Below are positions 15,693 through 20,450 of a stretch of 20,450 bases of DNA, one piece after another. The translations under genes and the position numbers were made by a program. Under the pieces are notes generated by a model that did not search any database, was not told where the DNA came from, and was given only the letters and a program-made list of their open reading frames with translations. The first letter of the stretch is position 1; each line of letters opens with the position of its first letter. The DNA is from Flavobacteriaceae bacterium. Its GTDB lineage: Bacteria > Bacteroidota > Bacteroidia > Flavobacteriales > Flavobacteriaceae. Location: positions 1-20,450 of the forward strand of contig JAUXCI010000009.1 of NCBI GenBank assembly GCA_030618945.1. Reading direction: 5' to 3'.

Positions 15693-17648
15693 ATGAAAAA
15701 AATCTATTTTTTTAGCCTGTTATTTTATTTTGCAATCTTCTCTTTCAACTCATGTAACCTAAAACAAGCTGAAAGTAAAACCAAAATTGGAAATAACGAG
15801 GAAACCACGGTTGAATATTCTTATGTCAAGGATCATTTTGACAAACTGGAAGTCACCATCCAAATGAGAGATGGAATCAAACTCCATACCAGTATCTATT
15901 CTCCAAAGGATACTTCAAAAAAATATCCCATACTGTTAAAACGTACCCCCTACAGCAGTAGACCCTATGGAGAAAATGAATTCCCTCGTAGAATCGCGCC
16001 AAATAAATATATGGAAAAAGAAGGGTATATAGTTGTTTATCAGGATGTAAGAGGTCGGTGGATGAGTGAAGGAACTTATGACAATATGAGAGCCTACATA
16101 CCAAATAAAAAGTCTGACAAAGAAATTGATGAAAGTACTGACACTTATGATACTATTGATTGGCTAGTAAAAAATGTGGACAACAATAATGGAAAGGTTG
16201 GAACTTGGGGAATTTCATATCCAGGTTTTTATTCAACTTATTCTACCATTGACGCCCACCCTGCATTAAAGGCTGCCTCTCCTCAGGCTTGTATAGGTGA
16301 TTTCTTTTTTGACGATTTCCATCATAACGGGGCTTATATGCTCAGTTATTTTAGGGTTACCTCACTTTTTGGAACCATCAAGGATAAACCTGTTGACAGC
16401 GCTTGGTATAAATTACCGGAACTGAATACTGATGATCAATATCAGTTTTTTTTGGACGCAGGGCCTTTGAGTAATTTGAATAAATACTTTCAATACGAAA
16501 CTGTTGACAATCCCGGCTTAAGAAATAATGATGAGGTTGATGATGTATTTTGGAAAGAGTTAAAAGATCATCCAAATTATGACAGCCTTTGGCAAAAGAA
16601 AGGACTGATACAACATTTAAAAAACATAAAACCTTCAGTGGCAACTATGATTGTAGGAGGTTGGTTTGATGCTGAAGACTTGTATGGACCCTTAGAAACC
16701 TATAAAACAATTGAGGCGAATAATCCCGAGAACTACAATACTATGGTTTTCGGACCCTGGGATCATGGAGGATGGGCTCGAACCAGGCCTAAAAACATAG
16801 TAGGTAATTATTATTTTGGTGATTCGATCTCTGATTTTTTTCAAAAAAATATTGAGTCACGTTTCTTTGAACACTTTTTAAAGAAGGACGGAAGCCACAA
16901 TTCCGGACTACCCGAAGCTTATGTATTCGATTCGGGTAAAAAAGCCTGGCAGACCTTCGATAGCTGGCCACCAGAAAACTCGGTAAAGGAGAGCTTGTAT
17001 TTATCAGCAGGTCAAAAACTTACTAGCCAGCAAAGCAAAAAAGAAGCCATATCTTTTGTCAGCGATATTAAGAGGCCCGTTCCTTATTCTGAAGATATTA
17101 AAACTGTTTTTACACCAAGGAAATACATGACAGATGATCAAAGGTTTGCCGCCAGAAGACCTGATGTATTGGTGTTTGAAACAGCAATTTTGGATAATGA
17201 CCTGACTCTTTCCGGGGATATTCTGGCGAAATTAAAAGTAGCAACAACGGGTACCGATGCTGATTGGATCGTTAAAATAATTGACGTTCACCCTGCTGAT
17301 ACACAAAGTGAAAATGAAAACATGCAAGATCATTTAAAGATGAGTAATTACCATCTTATGGTGAGAAGCGAAGTCATGAGAGGGAAATTCAGAAATAGTT
17401 TTTCAGTACCTGAGCCTTTTATACCCAACCGGATAACAGCTGTGGACATAAAATTGCAAGACGTGTTTCACACCTTTAAAAAAGGCCATAAACTGCAAGT
17501 TCAGGTGCAGAGCACCTGGTTTCCATTGATTGATCTAAATCCACAAACCTTTGTACCTAATATTTTTAAGGCCAAAGAAAATGATTTTAAGACCCAAACG
17601 CACAGCGTATTTACATCATCCTCAATTGAGTTCACCGTATTAAAATAA
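15693..17648 (+). CDS. S15/CocE-NonD family alpha/beta hydrolase, lipoprotein
   Basis: This 651-aa protein has a lipoprotein signal: hydrophobic residues 3-17, then FNSC with the lipidated Cys at position 21. The catalytic domain follows the X-Pro dipeptidyl-peptidase/CocE pattern: MRDGIKLHTSIYSP (58-71), YQDVRGRWMSEG (116-127) and GTWGISYPGFYS with nucleophile Ser175. GGWFDAEDLYGP supplies Asp326 and GPWDHGGW supplies His358. A C-terminal jelly-roll-like domain (from about 470) is typical of the family. It probably cleaves an ester, amide or acyl-peptide bond in the periplasm or at the outer membrane. The residues after Cys (NLKQAES) lack the strongly acidic surface-export signal of Bacteroidota, so a periplasmic face is likelier. 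It is followed after 2 bases by a DASS transporter. Confidence 0.87.
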   Translation: MKKIYFFSLLFYFAIFSFNSCNLKQAESKTKIGNNEETTVEYSYVKDHFDKLEVTIQMRDGIKLHTSIYSPKDTSKKYPILLKRTPYSSRPYGENEFPRRIAPNKYMEKEGYIVVYQDVRGRWMSEGTYDNMRAYIPNKKSDKEIDESTDTYDTIDWLVKNVDNNNGKVGTWGISYPGFYSTYSTIDAHPALKAASPQACIGDFFFDDFHHNGAYMLSYFRVTSLFGTIKDKPVDSAWYKLPELNTDDQYQFFLDAGPLSNLNKYFQYETVDNPGLRNNDEVDDVFWKELKDHPNYDSLWQKKGLIQHLKNIKPSVATMIVGGWFDAEDLYGPLETYKTIEANNPENYNTMVFGPWDHGGWARTRPKNIVGNYYFGDSISDFFQKNIESRFFEHFLKKDGSHNSGLPEAYVFDSGKKAWQTFDSWPPENSVKESLYLSAGQKLTSQQSKKEAISFVSDIKRPVPYSEDIKTVFTPRKYMTDDQRFAARRPDVLVFETAILDNDLTLSGDILAKLKVATTGTDADWIVKIIDVHPADTQSENENMQDHLKMSNYHLMVRSEVMRGKFRNSFSVPEPFIPNRITAVDIKLQDVFHTFKKGHKLQVQVQSTWFPLIDLNPQTFVPNIFKAKENDFKTQTHSVFTSSSIEFTVLK

Positions 17649-17650
17649 AA

Positions 17651-19192
17651 ATGCCAAGCCATCAGGACAAATCTTTAGGACAGCGAATAAAATTTGGCGC
17701 ATTTTTAGCCGGCCCGATCTTATTCCTTTATATTGTTTTTTTTGTTGAACTCGACAAAAATAACCCGGCCGTAAGCTACACGCTGGCGGTAGCTGTATTA
17801 ATGGCCCTGTGGTGGATAACAGAGATTATTCCTCTTGCGATTACTTCCTTATTGCCCATTATCCTATTCCCTGTTTTAGGTGTGATGAACGGAAAGCTTG
17901 TAGCGTCCAATTATTTTAATGATATCATCTTTTTGTTTCTTGGCGGATTTCTTTTTGCACTTGCCATGCAAAAATGGAATCTACATCGACGTATAGCATT
18001 AAAACTGCTTTTACTGGTTGGTAATAGTCCGGCTAAAATCATGCTGGGCTTTATGCTTGCAACATCGTTGTTGTCAATGTGGATTTCAAATACGGCAACC
18101 ACAATGCTTATGGTTCCTATTTTGATGTCGATTATTATAAAACTGGAAGAAGTCAATAAAAACAAAAGCATCCATTTATTCTCTACCGGTTTATTGTTAG
18201 CGGTGGCCTATAGTGCCTCCATAGGTGGTATTTCGACCCTTGTGGGCTCCCCTCCTAACCTATCTTTTGCAAGAATATTTGCCATCTATTTCCCTGAAGC
18301 ACCTGAAATCTCATTCGCCCTATGGTTTTTTTATGCCTTTCCTATAGTAGTGGTTTTGTTTAGTATTACTTATGGTTATTTATATCTGGTTTTTATTAGA
18401 CGGAATTCAAAAAACTGGTCCACTATAAATACCAGTGACATTGAAATGGAATATAAAAATCTTGGACCCTGGGTGTCAGAGCAAAAAATAATTGCCATTC
18501 TATTTATTTTATTGGCCATTTTATGGTTTACCCGAGCCGATTTAAATTTTGGTATATTCTCTGTAAAAGGCTGGTCAAATCTTTTTTCAAGTCCTAACTA
18601 TTTAAATGATGGTACGGTTGCGATATTCATAGCCGTTTTGTTGTTCTTAATACCCTCTAATAATGGACATGGAAAATTTATAATGGATTGGAAAACTGCC
18701 GAAAGTATTCCATGGGATATCATCTTACTTTTTGGCGGGGGTTTCGCCCTTGCGAGTGGCTTTAAAGAATCTGGTTTGTCCTATTGGTTTGGAGATCAAC
18801 TCATATGGCTTAAAGGTGTCCACCCAATAATCATTGTGCTGTCAGTATCATTGCTAATTACTTTTTTAACGGAACTCACCTCAAATGTGGCAACAGTTGA
18901 GACCTTTTTACCCGTCTTAGCAGGCCTGGCTATGAGCCTTGAACTCAATCCTTTATTATTCATGCTTCCCGCTACAATATCAGCCTCATTGGCCTTTATG
19001 ATGCCAGCTGCAACACCCCCAAATGCCATCATATTTGGCACAAAACGTATTAAAGTGCTCGAAATGTCTAAAACCGGAATTATGCTTAATTTTATTGGAA
19101 TAGCCATTGTAACCTTAGCCACCTATTACCTCGCTACCTTTATTTTTAATATATCACTGACCGATTTCCCTGCATGGGCCAATAATAAATAA
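17651..19192 (+). CDS. DASS/SLC13-type sodium-dependent anion transporter
   Basis: This 513-aa inner-membrane protein has about 11-12 hydrophobic helices. It carries both conserved substrate/sodium-site elements of divalent anion:sodium symporters: WISNTATTMLMVP (SNT at residues 146-148) and LTELTSNVATVETFLPVLA (about 406-424). The latter has SNV in place of SNT. SIGGISTLVGSPPNL and MMPAATPPNAIIFGT are further family signatures of the helix-hairpin regions. Members import dicarboxylates such as succinate or, in some branches, sulfate; the substrate is not readable here. The ATG comes 2 bases after the hydrolase stop, so the two are translated from one mRNA. Confidence 0.92.
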   Translation: MPSHQDKSLGQRIKFGAFLAGPILFLYIVFFVELDKNNPAVSYTLAVAVLMALWWITEIIPLAITSLLPIILFPVLGVMNGKLVASNYFNDIIFLFLGGFLFALAMQKWNLHRRIALKLLLLVGNSPAKIMLGFMLATSLLSMWISNTATTMLMVPILMSIIIKLEEVNKNKSIHLFSTGLLLAVAYSASIGGISTLVGSPPNLSFARIFAIYFPEAPEISFALWFFYAFPIVVVLFSITYGYLYLVFIRRNSKNWSTINTSDIEMEYKNLGPWVSEQKIIAILFILLAILWFTRADLNFGIFSVKGWSNLFSSPNYLNDGTVAIFIAVLLFLIPSNNGHGKFIMDWKTAESIPWDIILLFGGGFALASGFKESGLSYWFGDQLIWLKGVHPIIIVLSVSLLITFLTELTSNVATVETFLPVLAGLAMSLELNPLLFMLPATISASLAFMMPAATPPNAIIFGTKRIKVLEMSKTGIMLNFIGIAIVTLATYYLATFIFNISLTDFPAWANNK

Positions 19193-19220
19193 TTCTACAG
19201 ATTAAAACTGAACTCTAAAC

Positions 19221-19946
19221 ATGGAAGAACCAAAATTAATTGATGTTTATGGCAAAGCCATAATTGATTATTTCATGGGCGAAAAATCAAAGATCATTAC
19301 CTATTCAACCGTTGGTGGGAAGGATGAATTACCCGTTGCACATTTATTTAGGTCCTATGAAAAAATGCCCGAAATAGAAAAGGCTGCCCTTGATATAACA
19401 AAAGGCAAGGTCCTTGACATTGGCTGTGGAGCAGGAAGTCACTCCTTATTTTTACAGGAAAAAAATCATTCGGTCAAAGCCATTGATATCTCTGAAGGAG
19501 CTATTCAGGTTTGTAAAAAAAGAGGCATACAAAATGCTGAAGTTATGAATCTATGGGATTTAAAATCTGAAAAGTTTGACACAATCCTTTCATTAATGAA
19601 CGGGGCTGGAATATGTGGGTCATTGGGAATGCTTCCAATTTTTATGGCACATTTGAAGTCTTTGTTAAATCCATATGGTCAGGTTTTAATCGACTCTTCT
19701 GATATCATATATATGTTTGAAGATGAGGATGGTGAAGTAGATCTTCCAGAAGAAGATCATTATTACGGGGAAGTTGAATTTAATTTACAATATAAAAAAG
19801 AAAAAAGTGGTGGCTTCCCATGGCTTTATATTGATTTTCACAATCTAAAACATCACGCCGAAGCATCGGGCTTCGAGTGCAAATTGATACATAAAGGAGA
19901 ACATTATGACTATCTCGCCCAACTTACTTTAGCTTCGGAAAAATAG
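19221..19946 (+). CDS. Class I SAM-dependent methyltransferase
   Basis: This 241-aa cytoplasmic protein has SAM-binding motif I in KVLDIGCGAGSHSLFLQEK (about residues 63-81). Next comes the acidic end of strand 2 (KAIDISEGAIQVCKKRG) and a motif IV-like strand, FDTILSLMNGAGICG. The C-terminal part has a very acidic loop (MFEDEDGEVDLPEED) followed by EVEFNLQYKKEKSGGFPWLY, a layout I have seen in flavobacterial class I methyltransferases of unknown substrate. It lies 28 bases after the transporter gene and is probably the last gene of this operon. It ends with TAG. No substrate can be proposed. Confidence 0.88.
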   Translation: MEEPKLIDVYGKAIIDYFMGEKSKIITYSTVGGKDELPVAHLFRSYEKMPEIEKAALDITKGKVLDIGCGAGSHSLFLQEKNHSVKAIDISEGAIQVCKKRGIQNAEVMNLWDLKSEKFDTILSLMNGAGICGSLGMLPIFMAHLKSLLNPYGQVLIDSSDIIYMFEDEDGEVDLPEEDHYYGEVEFNLQYKKEKSGGFPWLYIDFHNLKHHAEASGFECKLIHKGEHYDYLAQLTLASEK

Positions 19947-19996
19947 CGATATTTTTTTTCTCTTTTGTCTTAATACCGGTTGAAGCGATAACGAAT

Positions 19997-20450
19997 TTAT
20001 GAAGCATGACGCCTTTGCAACCAAAATAAGATCAGGCAAGCAACCATACAGATTGCTCCCATTAAGTACCAAGTGGCATCAAATCCGAATTTTTCCGAGA
20101 ATTGCATTCCTACATTAGGGCCAAGTATATGAGCCACCGAAAATGACATACTGTAAAGCGCCATATATGAGCCCTGATTCCCCTTTTTTGATCGATCAAG
20201 TGCATAGGAATTAGAAAAAGGAAACCCAAGCATCTCTCCAAAGGTCATAAAAATGACTCCAATTACGGCAATCCCTATCCAAGGCGCAATATTCAATACA
20301 AAAAAACCAAGTGCTATTAAAAAACAACCACCAATTACTATTTTCAAACTTTCCAGTTTTGACTTATCAAGCGCATTAACAAGTGGCATTTCCAATATAA
20401 AAATCAACAATCCGTTCATCGCAAGTAGTAATCCGATACTCCCTTCTTCC
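19997..20450 (-). CDS. MFS transporter (partial, N-terminus beyond window)
   Basis: A minus-strand frame is open from the right edge through to a stop at 19997, giving about 150 residues of the C-terminal half. The first visible residues are EEGSIGLLLAMNGLLIFILE, so the Met at 20419 is internal and not the start. Four to five helices follow, with IGVIFMTFGEMLGFPFSNSY and GPNVGMQFSEKFGFDATWYL, typical of the second half of drug-efflux-type (MdtH/YfcJ-like) major facilitator proteins. The chain ends FWLQRRHAS in the cytoplasm. Substrate unknown. It converges on the methyltransferase gene across a 50-base gap in which I see no clear terminator hairpin. Confidence 0.83.
   Translation of the reverse strand, partial: EEGSIGLLLAMNGLLIFILEMPLVNALDKSKLESLKIVIGGCFLIALGFFVLNIAPWIGIAVIGVIFMTFGEMLGFPFSNSYALDRSKKGNQGSYMALYSMSFSVAHILGPNVGMQFSEKFGFDATWYLMGAICMVACLILFWLQRRHAS

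Overview
The window looks like a stretch of chromosome from a marine-type flavobacterium (Bacteroidota, Flavobacteriia). The DNA is AT-rich. Several intergenic regions carry the Bacteroidota -7 box TAnnTTTG. The gene families fit too: a DUF5723-type outer-membrane barrel, a small secreted family I associate with flavobacteria, a fused isobutyryl-CoA mutase (IcmF), and a polysaccharide deacetylase with a DUF7033-like N-terminus. All recognised genes look chromosomal. I see no transposase, integrase, tRNA, rRNA, CRISPR array or phage gene.

Left third, minus strand (1-8187). At the left edge is the N-terminal part of a TM1586-type nitroreductase whose reading frame runs off the window. Upstream of it on the same strand lie a secreted 189-aa protein and a DUF5723-type barrel. 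Next is a compact surface-polysaccharide operon read from 8187 down to 2594: polysaccharide deacetylase, FemAB/GNAT-like acyltransferase, GT4 glycosyltransferase, Wzx-like flippase and a YjjG-type HAD phosphatase. Three of these genes overlap by 8-11 bases, and the operon starts with a perfect TACATTTG -7 box.

Middle (8277-11964). radC (minus) is divergent from trkA-trkH (plus), a potassium uptake pair separated by 6 bases. An AT-rich hairpin with a T-run after trkH is a plausible terminator.

Right half, plus strand (12030-19946). The fused coenzyme-B12 mutase icmF has its own TACTTTTG box. Its reading frame is interrupted by one in-frame TAG (12310-12312) inside the B12-binding domain, at a position where I expect Tyr, and the remaining 1,062 codons are intact. 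Downstream is a 182-bp gap with an unusual run of ATTNNNGC octamers and two hairpins. It is followed by a probable operon: an S15/CocE-type hydrolase lipoprotein, a DASS (SLC13-type) anion transporter, and a class I methyltransferase. A convergent MFS transporter gene is cut by the right edge.

The strongest observations are the amber codon in icmF and the octamer/hairpin block behind it. I did not find a clearly new multi-gene system; most of the window is ordinary flavobacterial housekeeping and cell-surface content.
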